Source: Glycomyces dulcitolivorans (lineage in GTDB: Bacteria; Actinomycetota; Actinomycetes; Mycobacteriales; Micromonosporaceae). Taken from it: a stretch of 64,000 bases of DNA. Below are positions 1 to 9,636 of the stretch, piece by piece (the stretch's first letter is position 1; each line of letters opens with the position of its first letter). The stretch is taken from NCBI RefSeq assembly GCF_003265355.1, contig NZ_QFRW01000095.1, positions 32,843 through 96,842 on the forward strand. The letters run 5' to 3'. Below the pieces are notes generated by a model. That model had not been told where the DNA came from, searched no databases, and saw only the letters and a list, made by a program, of their open reading frames with translations. The position numbers and the translations under genes were made by a program.

Positions 1-972
1 ACCGACGCGGTCCTGACCGCGCGGCGGCGGCGCGGCGGCCGTCCCAATCGCCCCGCCGGGCCGATGCAGCGCCGCGAAGCGCGCTGGGGCTACGCGTTCA
101 TCAGCCCCTGGCTCATCGGCTTCCTGCTGTTCTGGGCCGTCCCCATCGGCGCCTCACTCGTCTTCTCCACCCTCGACTTCCAGCTCACCGACCCCGACGC
201 GACCACCTTCGTCGGCACCTCCAACTGGGAGCGGGCCCTGTCCGACCCCGACACGTGGACCGCCCTCGCCGCCACGTTCCGCTTCACCGTGCTCTTCCTG
301 CCGCTCAGTCTCGTGGTCGCCCTCGGACTCGCGCTCCTGCTCAACTCCAAGCACCTGAAGTTCACCGGGTTCTTCCGGCTCCTGTTCTACGCGCCCTCGA
401 TGATCCCGCTGGTCGCCGGCGTCCTCATCTGGCAGCAGGTCCTCAACCCCCAGACCGGCTGGGTCAACCGCCTCATCGGCCTCACCGGCATCGACGCCAC
501 CGGCACCGACGGCATCCGCTGGTTCGACAACCCGATCCTGGTCCTGTTCGCCTTCAGCTTCATCGGCCTGTGGGGCATCGGCAACGCCATGATGGTCAAC
601 CTCGCCGGCCTCCAGGGCATCCCCACCGAGCTGTACGAGGCCGCCGAGATCGACGGTGCCGGCTGGTGGCGGCGCCTGCGCTCGGTCACCCTCCCGCTGC
701 TGTCCCCGATCATGTTCTACAACCTGGTGATCGGCTCGGTCGCGATCCTCCAGTACTTCGTCGTCCCGTGGGTCCTCTTCGGCGCCACCGGCCGGCCCGG
801 CGGCGCCAGCCGCTTCCTGCTCGTGCACTTCTACCAGCAGGCCTTCGTGTTCGGCGACATGGGCTACGGCGCCGCCCTCGCCTGGCTCATCTTCATCCTC
901 GTCGCCCTCTTCACCGGCGTGCTCTTCGGCACCTCCCGGTACTGGGTCCACTACGGAACGGAGCGCTCGTGA
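1..972 (+). CDS. ABC sugar transporter permease, MalF/UgpA type (5' partial)
   Basis: Inner-membrane permease of a carbohydrate ABC importer. It has about six hydrophobic segments and the cytoplasmic EAA loop (YEAAEIDGAG, about residues 191-200 counted from the ATG at 64) that docks on the ATPase. The frame stays open to base 1, and the ATG at 64 has no ribosome binding site and lies inside an Arg-rich stretch typical of the N-terminal tail of this family. The true start is therefore probably upstream of the window; otherwise the protein is 302 aa. The stop overlaps the next permease by 4 nt (GTGA), showing translational coupling. The substrate-binding protein is expected just upstream. The downstream GH1 enzyme suggests uptake of beta-glucosides such as cellobiose. 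Confidence 0.9.
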   Translation, partial: TDAVLTARRRRGGRPNRPAGPMQRREARWGYAFISPWLIGFLLFWAVPIGASLVFSTLDFQLTDPDATTFVGTSNWERALSDPDTWTALAATFRFTVLFLPLSLVVALGLALLLNSKHLKFTGFFRLLFYAPSMIPLVAGVLIWQQVLNPQTGWVNRLIGLTGIDATGTDGIRWFDNPILVLFAFSFIGLWGIGNAMMVNLAGLQGIPTELYEAAEIDGAGWWRRLRSVTLPLLSPIMFYNLVIGSVAILQYFVVPWVLFGATGRPGGASRFLLVHFYQQAFVFGDMGYGAALAWLIFILVALFTGVLFGTSRYWVHYGTERS

Positions 973-2069
973 CCGCCACCGCCACCGCGCCGCCTCTCGA
1001 CGCCGCCGACGCGCCCCCGCCCGCCGAGAAGGCCCTGCGCCGCAGGCGCCGCGGCATCACCGCCACCATCGTCACCACCCTCGGCGCGCTCCTGCTCGCC
1101 GTCGTCTTCCTCATGCCCCTGGGCTACGGCGCCGCCACCGCCCTCAAGGACAAGGACGGCGTCTCCGACCCGAACGCCGACATCCTCCCCGTCTCGGCCC
1201 TCACCTACGAGTACGACGGCGAGGTCCACGACGTCTACGCCGTCCCCATGCCCGACGGCACCACCCGCGACCTCGCCCTCATCGAACCCGGCCGCGAGTC
1301 GAGCGTCTTCATCGACCCCGACGACCCCGGCGCCGGCCCCGTCGAATGGGACGGCCGCTGGCGCACCCTCGAACCCGTCACCGGCCTCAACCCCCAGTGG
1401 GGCAACTTCGCCGAAGCCTGGAACACCATCTCGTTCCTGCGCCTGACCGGCTGGACCCTCATGTACGCCCTGGTCACCATGGTCCTGACCGTGGTCTCCT
1501 CCGCCGTCGTCGCCTACGGGTTCGCGCGCTTCCGCTTCCCCGGCCGCGGCCTCCTCTTCGGACTCCTCATGGCCACGATCCTCCTGCCCCCCGCGGTCAC
1601 CCTCGTCCCCAAGTACGCGGTGTTCCTCCAGATGGGCTGGGTCGGCACCTACCTGCCGCTCATCGTCCCGCAGCTGTTCGCCAACGCCTTCAACGTGTTC
1701 CTGCTGCGCCAGTACTTCCTGACCATCCCCAAAGAACTCGAAGAGGCCGCCCGCATCGACGGCGCCGGCCCCATCCGCACCTTCCTGCGCGTCATCGTCC
1801 CCCAGTCGGTCCCGGCCCTGACCGCCGTGAGCCTCTTCCACTTCTTCTACGCCTGGAACGACTTCTTCGAACCGCTGCTCTACCTCGCCGGCAACCGCGA
1901 GATCGTCCCCATCGGCGTGGGCCTGAGCTACTTCAGCGGCGTCTACAACTCCGAGCCCCACCTCATCCTCGCCGCCTCGCTCCTGGCGCTGGCCCTGCCC
2001 GTCGCGATCTTCCTCGCGGCGCAGAAGGTCTTCGTCCAGGGGATCGTGGTCACCGGCGTGGACAAGTAG
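969..2069 (+). CDS. ABC sugar transporter permease, MalG type, with large external loop
   Basis: Second permease (366 aa) of the beta-glucoside-type importer. The GTG at 969 overlaps the preceding stop. The EAA motif (EEAARIDGAG, about residues 258-267) and the C-terminal membrane segments are normal for the MalG/UgpE family. Odd feature: after the first membrane segment (about residues 31-53) there is an acidic, Asp/Gly/Pro-rich stretch to about residue 156 before the second segment. Family members are usually near 280 aa, and the extra length sits here. The loop is predicted to face outside and could contact the binding protein or cell wall (inference). The GH1 gene follows after 40 nt, so one operon is likely. 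Confidence 0.9.
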   Translation: MTATATAPPLDAADAPPPAEKALRRRRRGITATIVTTLGALLLAVVFLMPLGYGAATALKDKDGVSDPNADILPVSALTYEYDGEVHDVYAVPMPDGTTRDLALIEPGRESSVFIDPDDPGAGPVEWDGRWRTLEPVTGLNPQWGNFAEAWNTISFLRLTGWTLMYALVTMVLTVVSSAVVAYGFARFRFPGRGLLFGLLMATILLPPAVTLVPKYAVFLQMGWVGTYLPLIVPQLFANAFNVFLLRQYFLTIPKELEEAARIDGAGPIRTFLRVIVPQSVPALTAVSLFHFFYAWNDFFEPLLYLAGNREIVPIGVGLSYFSGVYNSEPHLILAASLLALALPVAIFLAAQKVFVQGIVVTGVDK

Positions 2070-2109
2070 CCGGCGGACAAGCGACACCACCACCATCAAG
2101 GAGCACACC

Positions 2110-3459
2110 ATGACCAGTCCCTTCCCCGACGGCTTCCTCTGGGGCGCCTCGACCGCCGCCTACCAGATCGAGGGCGCCGCCGCCGAGGGCGGCCGCGGAC
2201 CGTCCATCTGGGACACCTTCGCCGCGACCCCCGGCAAGGTCAAGAACGGCGACACCGGCGCCGTCGCCTGCGACCACTACCACCGCTGGAGGGACGACTT
2301 CGCGATCGCCGCCGACCTGGGACTGCAGGCCTACCGCCTCTCGGTGTCCTGGGCCCGCCTCCAGCCCGCCGGGCGCGGCGACCTCAACCCCGAAGCCGTC
2401 GCGTTCTACCGCGAGCAGCTGGCCGACCTGCGCGCCAAGGGCATCCGCTCGGCGGTGACCCTCTACCACTGGGACCTCCCGCAGCCCCTCGAAGACGAGG
2501 GCGGCTGGCCCGAACGCGTCGTCGCCGAATGCTTCGGCGACTACGCCGGCCGCACCGCCCGCGCCCTGGGCGACCTGGTCGACGAGTGGATCCCGATCAA
2601 CGAGGCCTGGTGCGCGGCCTTCCTCGGCTACCACGTCGGCGTCCACGCCCCCGGCCGCCAGGACCGGACCGCGGCCCTGCGCGCGGCCCACCACCTCAAC
2701 GTCGCCCACGGCCTCGCCGTCACCGCCGTCCGCGAGCACGCCCCCGCGGGCAAAGTCGGCTCGGCGGTCATCATGACCGACATCGAGGCCGCCACCGACA
2801 AACCCGAGGACGTCGCGGCCGCGCGATTGTCCGACGGCGGCGGCAACCGGCTCTTCCTCGACCCGCTCTTCCGCGGCGCCTACCCCGAGGACATGCTCGC
2901 CCACTTCGCCCCCACCGGCGCCTTCGACGCCGTCCAGCCGGGCGACATGGAGCTCATCGCCGCGCCCCTGGACTTCGTGGGCGTCAACCACTACCACCGC
3001 TTCGTCGTCGAAGCCGACCCGAACGACACCCACCTGGGCAACCGGAGCCTGCCCCCGCAACACGCGGTCACCGGCTTCGGCTGGGAGATCCACCCCGAGA
3101 GCCTGCGCCGCGTCCTGGCCCGCCTCTCCGACGAGTACACCGACCTGCCGGTGTACATCACCGAATCCGGTGCGTCCTTCGAGGACTCCGTCGCCGCCGA
3201 CGGCTCGGTCGACGACGCCGACCGCGTCGACTACCTCGACGGCTACATGCGGGCGGCCGGACGCGCGATCGAGCAGGGCGTCAACCTCCAGGGCTACTTC
3301 GTGTGGTCCCTGCTCGACAACTTCGAATGGGCCGAGGGCTACTCCAAGCGTTTCGGGATCGTCCGCGTCGACTACGACACCCAGCGCCGCACCCCCAAGC
3401 GCAGCGCCGAGTGGTACCGGGCCGTCATCGCCTCCAACGGCGCGTCCCTCGCCTGGTGA
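2110..3459 (+). CDS. GH1 family beta-glucosidase
   Basis: Cytoplasmic 449-aa glycoside hydrolase of family 1, the usual length, hydrolysing beta-glucosides such as cellobiose delivered by the upstream permeases. The N-terminal FPDGFLWGASTAAYQIEGA signature is present. The acid/base glutamate is E165 (INEAW) and the nucleophile is E352 (ITESG). Both motifs vary slightly from the common TLNEP and TENG. An AAGGAG ribosome binding site precedes the ATG at 2110. It is the last gene of the permease operon and ends at a strong bidirectional hairpin. Substrate preference among beta-glucosides is not readable from the sequence. Confidence 0.95.
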   Translation: MTSPFPDGFLWGASTAAYQIEGAAAEGGRGPSIWDTFAATPGKVKNGDTGAVACDHYHRWRDDFAIAADLGLQAYRLSVSWARLQPAGRGDLNPEAVAFYREQLADLRAKGIRSAVTLYHWDLPQPLEDEGGWPERVVAECFGDYAGRTARALGDLVDEWIPINEAWCAAFLGYHVGVHAPGRQDRTAALRAAHHLNVAHGLAVTAVREHAPAGKVGSAVIMTDIEAATDKPEDVAAARLSDGGGNRLFLDPLFRGAYPEDMLAHFAPTGAFDAVQPGDMELIAAPLDFVGVNHYHRFVVEADPNDTHLGNRSLPPQHAVTGFGWEIHPESLRRVLARLSDEYTDLPVYITESGASFEDSVAADGSVDDADRVDYLDGYMRAAGRAIEQGVNLQGYFVWSLLDNFEWAEGYSKRFGIVRVDYDTQRRTPKRSAEWYRAVIASNGASLAW

Positions 3460-3463
3460 GACT

Positions 3464-3501
3464 CCCGGCTCGCGGGCTCTTGCCGGGCCCCGCGAGCCGG
3501 G
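3464..3501. terminator. Bidirectional terminator between GH1 and LacI genes
   Basis: A 13-bp perfect inverted repeat (3464-3476 with 3489-3501) and a 12-nt loop lies exactly between two convergent stop codons. It has no clear U-tract, as is common in high-GC actinomycetes. Confidence 0.75.
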
Positions 3502-3503
3502 CC

Positions 3504-4526
3504 TCAGGACGGGGGAGGACCGGCCGTGCCCCGCTCGATGAGCGCCACGTCCAACGAGACCGCCTGCGCCGGGCGGTCTTTCCCTGCGAGGCGGTCCATC
3601 ATCAACCGGACCGCCTCGGCGGCCTTCCCCGGCAGGTCCTGCGCGATCGTGGTCAGCTTCGGGGTCACGTACACGGCGATCTCGGCGTTGTCGTAGCCGA
3701 CCACCGACACGTCGCCCGGCACCGAACGCCCCGCGGCCGCCAGGCCCTCGATGAGGCCGATCGCGAGGATGTCGGCGGTGGTGAACACCGCGGTGACCTC
3801 CGGGTGCTCGGCGGCGAGGCGCCGCCCGTACGCGAGGCCCGCGGCGTGCGTGGTCTCCACTTCGGACGCCAGGGCCGGGTCGAAGGCGATGCCGTGCTCG
3901 GCGAGGACCGTCCGGTAGCCCTCGAAGCGCTGGCGCACGACGCCGGTGTCGGAGAACGCGGGCCCGGCGAAGGCGATGCGCTCGTGCCCGAGGCCGACCA
4001 GGTGCCTCGTGGCGAGGACGGCGCCGCCGAAGTCGTCGGAGCGCACTTCGAGGGCGAGCGGGTTCTCCGAGTAGGAGTCCATGGCGACCAGGGCGACGCC
4101 GCCGACGTCGGCCGCCGAGAGCCGGTCGATGACGATGTCGTTGAAGCCCAAGAGCACCGCGCCGTCCAGGTTCCACGAGCGCAGCGCCTCGGTGATCTCG
4201 CCGTGGCGGGAGATCCCGCGCAGCATCAGGTGGTAGTCCAGGCGCCGCAGCTCGCGCTCCAGCATGCCGACGACCTCGACGGTGTGCGGGTCGATCGTCA
4301 GGCTCGACTCACCGACGGCGGGGACGAGGAGCCCGACCAGGCGCGAGGAGCGGGCCGCGAGGCTGCGCGCCGAGGCACTGGGGACGTACCCGCGCTCCTT
4401 GACGATGCGCATGATCCGCTCGCGGGTGGCGGCCGAGACCCGGGCCTGCTTGCCGTTGACCACGTTGGACACGGTCATGAGGCTGACGCCGGCCTCCGCC
4501 GCGATGTCCTTCAGCGTGACGCCCAA
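3504..4526 (-). CDS. LacI-family transcriptional regulator of sugar uptake
   Basis: A 340-aa LacI/GalR regulator. The N-terminal helix-turn-helix reads TLKDIAAEAGVSLMTVSNVVNG (family hallmark MTVSNVVNG), followed by the hinge and a periplasmic-binding-protein-like sugar sensor. The start is a TTG at 4526 preceded by GAGGAG at good spacing. It lies between two sugar operons: convergent with the beta-glucosidase operon and divergent from the GH13 operon. It probably represses the divergent promoter through the palindrome at 4610-4625. A near-palindrome GCGGTTACCGC at 4550-4560 in its own leader may serve autoregulation (inference). Confidence 0.93.
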   Translation of the reverse strand: MGVTLKDIAAEAGVSLMTVSNVVNGKQARVSAATRERIMRIVKERGYVPSASARSLAARSSRLVGLLVPAVGESSLTIDPHTVEVVGMLERELRRLDYHLMLRGISRHGEITEALRSWNLDGAVLLGFNDIVIDRLSAADVGGVALVAMDSYSENPLALEVRSDDFGGAVLATRHLVGLGHERIAFAGPAFSDTGVVRQRFEGYRTVLAEHGIAFDPALASEVETTHAAGLAYGRRLAAEHPEVTAVFTTADILAIGLIEGLAAAGRSVPGDVSVVGYDNAEIAVYVTPKLTTIAQDLPGKAAEAVRLMMDRLAGKDRPAQAVSLDVALIERGTAGPPPS

Positions 4527-4570
4527 GAGGGCTCCTCTCCATCAGGCGAGCGGTTACCGCACCCCCGCCG

Positions 4571-4625
4571 TTGACAAGTCTGACATCCGTCGTCTACGCT
4601 ACCGTCCAAGGTATAGCGCTAAACC
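4571..4625 (+). promoter_or_regulatory. Promoter and LacI-type operator of the GH13/ABC operon
   Basis: A -35 box TTGACA (4571-4576) and a -10 box TACGCT (4595-4600) are spaced 18 bp. Just downstream lies GGTATAGCGCTAAACC (4610-4625), a near-perfect palindrome around TAGCGCTA, as LacI-family operators are. The position is right for a roadblock by the divergently encoded LacI protein. Confidence 0.7.
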
Positions 4626-4696
4626 TAGCATGTGCAGGGAATCCACCCTGCCCTCACCCACCCCTAGGCCGCGCTCGACGGACGAACGGAGCCACA

Positions 4697-6334
4697 TTGC
4701 AATCGCGACAGCAGCCCCCGGCGGCCCCCGAATGGTGGCGGAACGCGGTGATCTACCAGGTCTACCCGCGCAGCTTCGCGGACGCCGACGGCGACGGCAC
4801 CGGCGACCTCGCCGGCGTGCGCGAGCGCCTGCCCTACCTCGCCGCCCTCGGCGTCGACGCGCTCTGGTTCACCCCCTGGTACCGCTCGCCGCAGGCCGAC
4901 GGCGGCTACGACGTCGCCGACTACCGCGAGATCGACCCCGCCTTCGGCACCCTCGCCGACGCCGAGGCCCTCATCAGTGACGCGCTCGCCCTCGGTATCC
5001 GCACCATCGTCGACGTCGTCCCCAACCACGTCTCCTCCGAGCACGCCTGGTTCAAGGAGGCCCTCGCGGCGGCCCCCGGCGACCCCGCCCGCGACCGCTT
5101 CTGGTTCCGCGACGGCAAAGGCGAAGGCGGCGACGAGATGCCCACGAGGTGGACCTCCAGCTTCAGCGGCGACACGTGGACGCGCACCGCGGGCCCCGAC
5201 GGCGAGCCCGGCCAGTGGTACCTGCACCTGTTCGCCCCCCAGCAGCCCGACCTGAACTGGAACCACCCCGACGTCGTCGCCGAGCACGAGGCGGTCCTGC
5301 GCTTCTGGTACGACCGCGGCGTCGCCGGCATCCGCATCGACTCCGCCGCGCTCATTGCCAAGGACCCCGACCTGCCCGAGGTGGGGGAGCACCACGCGCC
5401 CGGCGAGCACCCGCACCTGGACCGCGACGAGCTCCACGACGTCTACCGCGGCTGGCGCAAGGTCGCCGACTCCTACGGCGACGACCGCCTCCTGGTCGGC
5501 GAGGTGTGGCTGGAGGACATCGACCGGTTCGTGCGCTACCTGCGCGAGGACGAGATGCACATGGCCTTCAACTTCGACTTCATGACCCGCCCCTGGGACG
5601 CCGAGTCCCTCGCCGAGTCGATCCGCGCGACCCTCGCCGCCCACGCCGGCGTCGGCGCCCCGCCCACCTGGGTCCTGTCCAACCACGACGTCACCCGCCC
5701 CGTCACCCGCTACGGGCGCGAGGACTCCTCGTTCGCCTTCCTCGCCAAGCGCTTCGGCACCCCCACCGACCCCGCCCTCGGCGAGCGCCGCGCCCGCGCC
5801 GCCGCCCTCCTCACCGCGGCCCTGCCCGGCGTCCTCTACGTCTACCAGGGCGACGAACTGGGCCTGCCCGAGGTCGAGGACCTCCCTGAAGGCACCCGGC
5901 AGGACCCCATGCACTTCCGCACCAACGGGATCGACCCCGGCCGCGACGGCTGCCGCGTCCCCCTCCCGTGGACCGCCGAAGGCGACACCTTCGGCTTCAA
6001 CACCACCGGCACCACCCCCTGGCTGCCCCAGCCCGCCGACTGGGGCCGCTACGCCGCGGCCCTCCAGGAGGCCGACCCCGGCTCCTTCCTCACCCTCTAC
6101 CGCGACGCGATCCGCCTGCGCCGCACCGAACCGGCCCTGGCCGCAGGCGGCTTCGCCTGGACCGCCGCCGCACCCGGCACCCTCGCCTTCCGGCGCGGGA
6201 CCGACCTGACCTGCGTCGTCAACTTCGGCGACGCCCCGGTCGACCTCCCCGCACACGCCGAGGTGCTGCTGGCCAGCGCCCCAGTAGTCGACGGCCGCCT
6301 CCCCGGCGACGCCGCCGCCTGGCTGCGGGACTGA
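4697..6334 (+). CDS. GH13 alpha-glucosidase (oligo-1,6-glucosidase-like)
   Basis: Cytoplasmic 545-aa alpha-amylase-family glucosidase. Conserved regions in order: DVVPNH (106-111), QPDLNW, GIRIDS with nucleophile D215, GEVW with acid/base E269, and SNHD with transition-state residue D331. These fit alpha-glucosidase or oligo-1,6-glucosidase; the exact linkage cannot be told. The TTG at 4697 is chosen because GGAG precedes it by 5 nt. The open frame reaches further up, but that part is the promoter. It is the first gene of an operon with a binding protein and two permeases, so it probably splits alpha-glucosides after import. Confidence 0.92.
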   Translation: MQSRQQPPAAPEWWRNAVIYQVYPRSFADADGDGTGDLAGVRERLPYLAALGVDALWFTPWYRSPQADGGYDVADYREIDPAFGTLADAEALISDALALGIRTIVDVVPNHVSSEHAWFKEALAAAPGDPARDRFWFRDGKGEGGDEMPTRWTSSFSGDTWTRTAGPDGEPGQWYLHLFAPQQPDLNWNHPDVVAEHEAVLRFWYDRGVAGIRIDSAALIAKDPDLPEVGEHHAPGEHPHLDRDELHDVYRGWRKVADSYGDDRLLVGEVWLEDIDRFVRYLREDEMHMAFNFDFMTRPWDAESLAESIRATLAAHAGVGAPPTWVLSNHDVTRPVTRYGREDSSFAFLAKRFGTPTDPALGERRARAAALLTAALPGVLYVYQGDELGLPEVEDLPEGTRQDPMHFRTNGIDPGRDGCRVPLPWTAEGDTFGFNTTGTTPWLPQPADWGRYAAALQEADPGSFLTLYRDAIRLRRTEPALAAGGFAWTAAAPGTLAFRRGTDLTCVVNFGDAPVDLPAHAEVLLASAPVVDGRLPGDAAAWLRD

Positions 6335-6391
6335 CCACCGCCACAACCGAACACGACCCCTCCAGCACACAGGAACCGACAAGGAGCAACG

Positions 6392-7753
6392 ATGCTTACC
6401 TCTCGCGCCGCCGCAGCAAGGACCGCGGCCGCCCTCACCGCCCTCGGCGTCTCGGCCCTCGGCCTCGCCGCCTGCTCGGACGAACCCGACGACGGCAAGA
6501 CCCACATCACCGTCACCATCGACGCCGGGCTCGAACAGGAGGCCATCGACGCCTTCGACGCCCGCGTCGAGCAGTTCGAGGACGCCAACCCCGACATCGA
6601 CGTCGAGACCCAGGAGTACACCTGGACCGCCGGGACCTTCACCGCCCAGCTCGCCGGCGGCACCCTCCCCGACGTGTTCACCATCCCCTTCACCGACGGC
6701 CGCGGCCTCATCGAGCGCGGCCAGATCGCCGACATCTCCGCCTACACCGCCGACCTGCCGTACCGCGACGCGTTCAACCCCAACATCGCCGCCGCCGGCG
6801 AAGACCCCGACGGCAACCTCTGGGCGATCCCGATCGCCGCCTACGGCCAGGGCCTGCACTACAACCGGACCCTCTTCGAGGCCGCCGGCCTCGATCCCGA
6901 CGCCCCGCCCACCACCTGGGCCGAGATCCAGACCGCCGCCAAGGCCATCAGCGACGCCACCGGCGAGGCCGGCTACTCGGTGATGACCAACGACAACACC
7001 GGCGGCTGGATCCTCACCACCGTCGTCAACGCCCTCGGCGGCCGCACCGAGGACGGCGACACCGCCACCATCGACACCCCGCAGATGCGGGAAGCCCTCA
7101 CCCAGCTCCAGACCATGCGCTGGGACGACGACTCCATGGGCGACACCCTCCAGTACGACTGGGCCGGCATCAACCAGGACTTCGCGTCGGGCCGCATCGG
7201 CATGTACGTCTCCGGCGGCGGCAACTACGGGAACCTGTTCACCCAGAACGGCCTCGACCCCGACGACTACGGCCTGTCGATCCTCCCGCTCGCCGCCGAC
7301 GCGAACGCCGGCATCCTCGGCGGCGGCACCCTCGCCGCCGTCAGCCCCGACGCCGAGCCCGCCGAGCAGGAGGCCGCGGTCGCCTGGATCGACTTCTACT
7401 TCATGGAGAAGCTCACCGACCAGGCCGCCGCCGTCGCCGACGCCGAGGTCAAGGCCGAGACCGGCCAGCCTGTGGGCGCCCCCGAGCTCCCCGTGTTCGA
7501 CAAGGCCACCTACGACGAGCAGCAGACCTGGATCGCCGAGTACGTCAACGTCCCCGTCGAGCAGATGGCCCCCTACACCTCCCAGGTGTTCGACCAGCCC
7601 CTGCTGACCGAGCCCGTCTCGGCCACCCAGGAGGTCTACGCCGTGCTCGACACCGTCGTCCAGTCCATCCTCACCGACGAGAACGCCGACATCGACGCGC
7701 TCCTGGAGACGGCCCAGGCCGACGCCCAGGCCGCCATGGACGCCGCCGCCTAA
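6392..7753 (+). CDS. Extracellular sugar-binding lipoprotein
   Basis: A 453-aa family-1 extracellular solute-binding protein of the ABC importer. It has a lipoprotein signal peptide with lipobox LAAC and cysteine C28 as the lipidation site. The mature part has the usual features of sugar-binding proteins, including a Trp/Tyr-rich ligand side. An AAGGAG ribosome binding site precedes ATG 6392. It sits between the GH13 glucosidase and the two permeases, so it should capture alpha-linked oligosaccharides (inference from the enzyme). Confidence 0.93.
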   Translation: MLTSRAAAARTAAALTALGVSALGLAACSDEPDDGKTHITVTIDAGLEQEAIDAFDARVEQFEDANPDIDVETQEYTWTAGTFTAQLAGGTLPDVFTIPFTDGRGLIERGQIADISAYTADLPYRDAFNPNIAAAGEDPDGNLWAIPIAAYGQGLHYNRTLFEAAGLDPDAPPTTWAEIQTAAKAISDATGEAGYSVMTNDNTGGWILTTVVNALGGRTEDGDTATIDTPQMREALTQLQTMRWDDDSMGDTLQYDWAGINQDFASGRIGMYVSGGGNYGNLFTQNGLDPDDYGLSILPLAADANAGILGGGTLAAVSPDAEPAEQEAAVAWIDFYFMEKLTDQAAAVADAEVKAETGQPVGAPELPVFDKATYDEQQTWIAEYVNVPVEQMAPYTSQVFDQPLLTEPVSATQEVYAVLDTVVQSILTDENADIDALLETAQADAQAAMDAAA

Positions 7754-7772
7754 CCCGAAGGCCGACACCGAC

Positions 7773-8741
7773 ATGACCACCACCGACACCCGCCCCGCCG
7801 GTGTCACGGGAGACCAGGCCGGGCCGCGCAAAGCGGCCCGGCCCGGCCGCCCGGGCGCCCGCCTCGCCCGCGCCACCACGGGCCTGCACACCCTCGTCTT
7901 CCTCGCCCCCATGCTCGTCGTCTTCGGCGTCTTCTCCTGGTACCCCATCGCCCGCGCCGTCGTCATGAGCTTCCAGCGCACCAACCTCGTCACCGACCCC
8001 GTCTTCGTCGGCTTCGCGAACTTCCAGCAGGTCTTCGCCGACCCCCTCCTGTGGACCGCCGTCCAGAACACCGGCTACTTCGCACTCCTGGCCCTGCTCT
8101 TCGGCTACCCGATCCCGCTGGTCGCCGCGATCCTCATGAGCGAGGTCCGCAGACTGCGCGGCCTGTTCTCGGCCCTGGCCTACCTGCCGGTGGTCGTCCC
8201 GCCGGTCGTGGCGGTCCTGCTGTGGAAGCTGTTCTACGACGCGGGCGAGGACGGCGTCTTCAACACCGTCCTCGGCTGGCTCGGCATCGCCCCCATCGCC
8301 TGGCTCCAGGACGCGAACGCGGTCATGCCCTCCCTGGTCCTCGAAGCGACCTGGGCCGCCGCCGGCGGCACCGTCATCATCTACCTCGCCGCCCTCATCG
8401 GCGTCGACCCCAGCCTGTACGAGGCCGCCGAGATCGACGGCGCCGGCGTGTGGCGCAAGCTCTGGCACATCACCCTCCCGCAGCTGAGGGGCGTCCTGCT
8501 CATCACCTTCATCCTCCAGATCATCGGCACCGCCCAGGTCTTCCTGGAGCCGTTCCTGTTCACCGACGGCGGCCCCGCCAACCGGACCCTGACGCTCCTG
8601 CTGCTGATCTACCGGTACGCGTTCACCAACTCCCTCGGCGGCGACTACGGCGCCGCGGCTGCCCTCAGCCTCATGCTCGCGGTCGTCCTCGCCGCCTTCT
8701 CCATGCTGTACTTCCGCCTCACCCGATCCTGGAGCAGCTGA
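7773..8741 (+). CDS. ABC sugar transporter permease, MalF type
   Basis: A 322-aa inner-membrane permease with six hydrophobic segments and EAA loop YEAAEIDGAG starting near residue 216. It begins 19 nt after the binding-protein gene. Its TGA overlaps the ATG of the next permease by one base (TGATG), so the two are coupled. With the next gene it forms the membrane channel for the binding protein at 6392. Confidence 0.93.
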   Translation: MTTTDTRPAGVTGDQAGPRKAARPGRPGARLARATTGLHTLVFLAPMLVVFGVFSWYPIARAVVMSFQRTNLVTDPVFVGFANFQQVFADPLLWTAVQNTGYFALLALLFGYPIPLVAAILMSEVRRLRGLFSALAYLPVVVPPVVAVLLWKLFYDAGEDGVFNTVLGWLGIAPIAWLQDANAVMPSLVLEATWAAAGGTVIIYLAALIGVDPSLYEAAEIDGAGVWRKLWHITLPQLRGVLLITFILQIIGTAQVFLEPFLFTDGGPANRTLTLLLLIYRYAFTNSLGGDYGAAAALSLMLAVVLAAFSMLYFRLTRSWSS

Positions 8742-9631
8742 TGGCCGCCGCCGCCAACGACCGGGGCCTGCTCGCCCCCACCGACCGCAAGCGCGCCAGC
8801 GTCCGCTGGAGCACCCGCGCCCTCCACGGCCTGCTCCTGGCGGTCCTCGCCGTCGCCGGGCTCGGGCCCATGCTCTGGCTCGCCAAAGCCGCCGTCACCC
8901 CCACCCAGGACACCCTCCGCCACCCCATGGCCCTGTGGCCGGGCGGCATCGACCTCGCCAACCTCACCGAGGCGTGGACCCGCGTCGAGATCGACAAGTA
9001 CTTCTTCAACACCATCGCCCTCGCCGCCGGGTCCTGGGCCGTCCAGCTCCTGGTCGCCGCCACCGGCGGCTACGCCCTCGCCGTCCTGCGCCCCCGCATC
9101 GGCCGCTACCTCTCCGGCGCGGTCCTGGCGACCCTGTTCGTGCCCAGCGTGGTCCTGCTCGTCCCGCTCTACCTGACGATCCTCGACCCGCCCGTGCTCG
9201 GCACCTCCATGCTCAACACGTTCTGGGCCGTGTGGCTCCCCGCCGGCGCCAACGCCTTCAACGTCCTGCTCATGCAGCGCTTCTTCGCCAACCTCCCCAG
9301 GGAGATCTTCGAAGCGGCGAAAGTGGACGGCGCCGGGCCCTACCGCCTGTTCTGGTCCATCGTCCTGCCCATGTCGCGCCCGGTGATCGGCGTCGTCTCC
9401 GTCTTCGCCGTCATCGCGTCCTGGAAGGACTTCCTGTGGCCGATGCTGGTCCTGCCCGACCCGGCCCTCCAGCCGCTGTCGGTGCGCCTGCCGGCCCTCC
9501 AGCAGTTCGTCGAGCTCGACGTCTTCCTCGCGGCGCTGGCGATCTCCTCGCTCATCCCGATCGCGCTGTTCCTGGTCTTCCAGCGGCTCTTCCTCTCCAG
9601 CGCGGGGCTGGGCGGGGCGGTCAAGGGCTGA
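8741..9631 (+). CDS. ABC sugar transporter permease, MalG type
   Basis: A 296-aa partner permease of family-typical length, with EAA loop FEAAKVDGAG starting near residue 190. The start overlaps the preceding stop by one base. It is the last gene of the operon and is followed at once by a long GC hairpin. No ATPase gene is present in the operon, which in actinomycetes usually means a shared MsiK-type ATPase encoded elsewhere. Confidence 0.93.
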   Translation: MAAAANDRGLLAPTDRKRASVRWSTRALHGLLLAVLAVAGLGPMLWLAKAAVTPTQDTLRHPMALWPGGIDLANLTEAWTRVEIDKYFFNTIALAAGSWAVQLLVAATGGYALAVLRPRIGRYLSGAVLATLFVPSVVLLVPLYLTILDPPVLGTSMLNTFWAVWLPAGANAFNVLLMQRFFANLPREIFEAAKVDGAGPYRLFWSIVLPMSRPVIGVVSVFAVIASWKDFLWPMLVLPDPALQPLSVRLPALQQFVELDVFLAALAISSLIPIALFLVFQRLFLSSAGLGGAVKG

Positions 9632-9636
9632 ACCGC

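Noticed and set aside
154-4176. Very long open frames on the opposite strand of the sugar operon, rich in Gly/Val/Glu/Asp or Arg/Pro
   Set aside because: They mirror the third-position GC bias of the real genes and lack motifs or ribosome sites. The same holds for similar antisense frames at 4664-8071, 16103-18370, 34153-37977 and 37979-40684.
4571-4696. N-terminal extension of the GH13 gene from TTG 4571
   Set aside because: That TTG is the -35 box; the region carries the promoter and operator, and TTG 4697 has a proper ribosome site.
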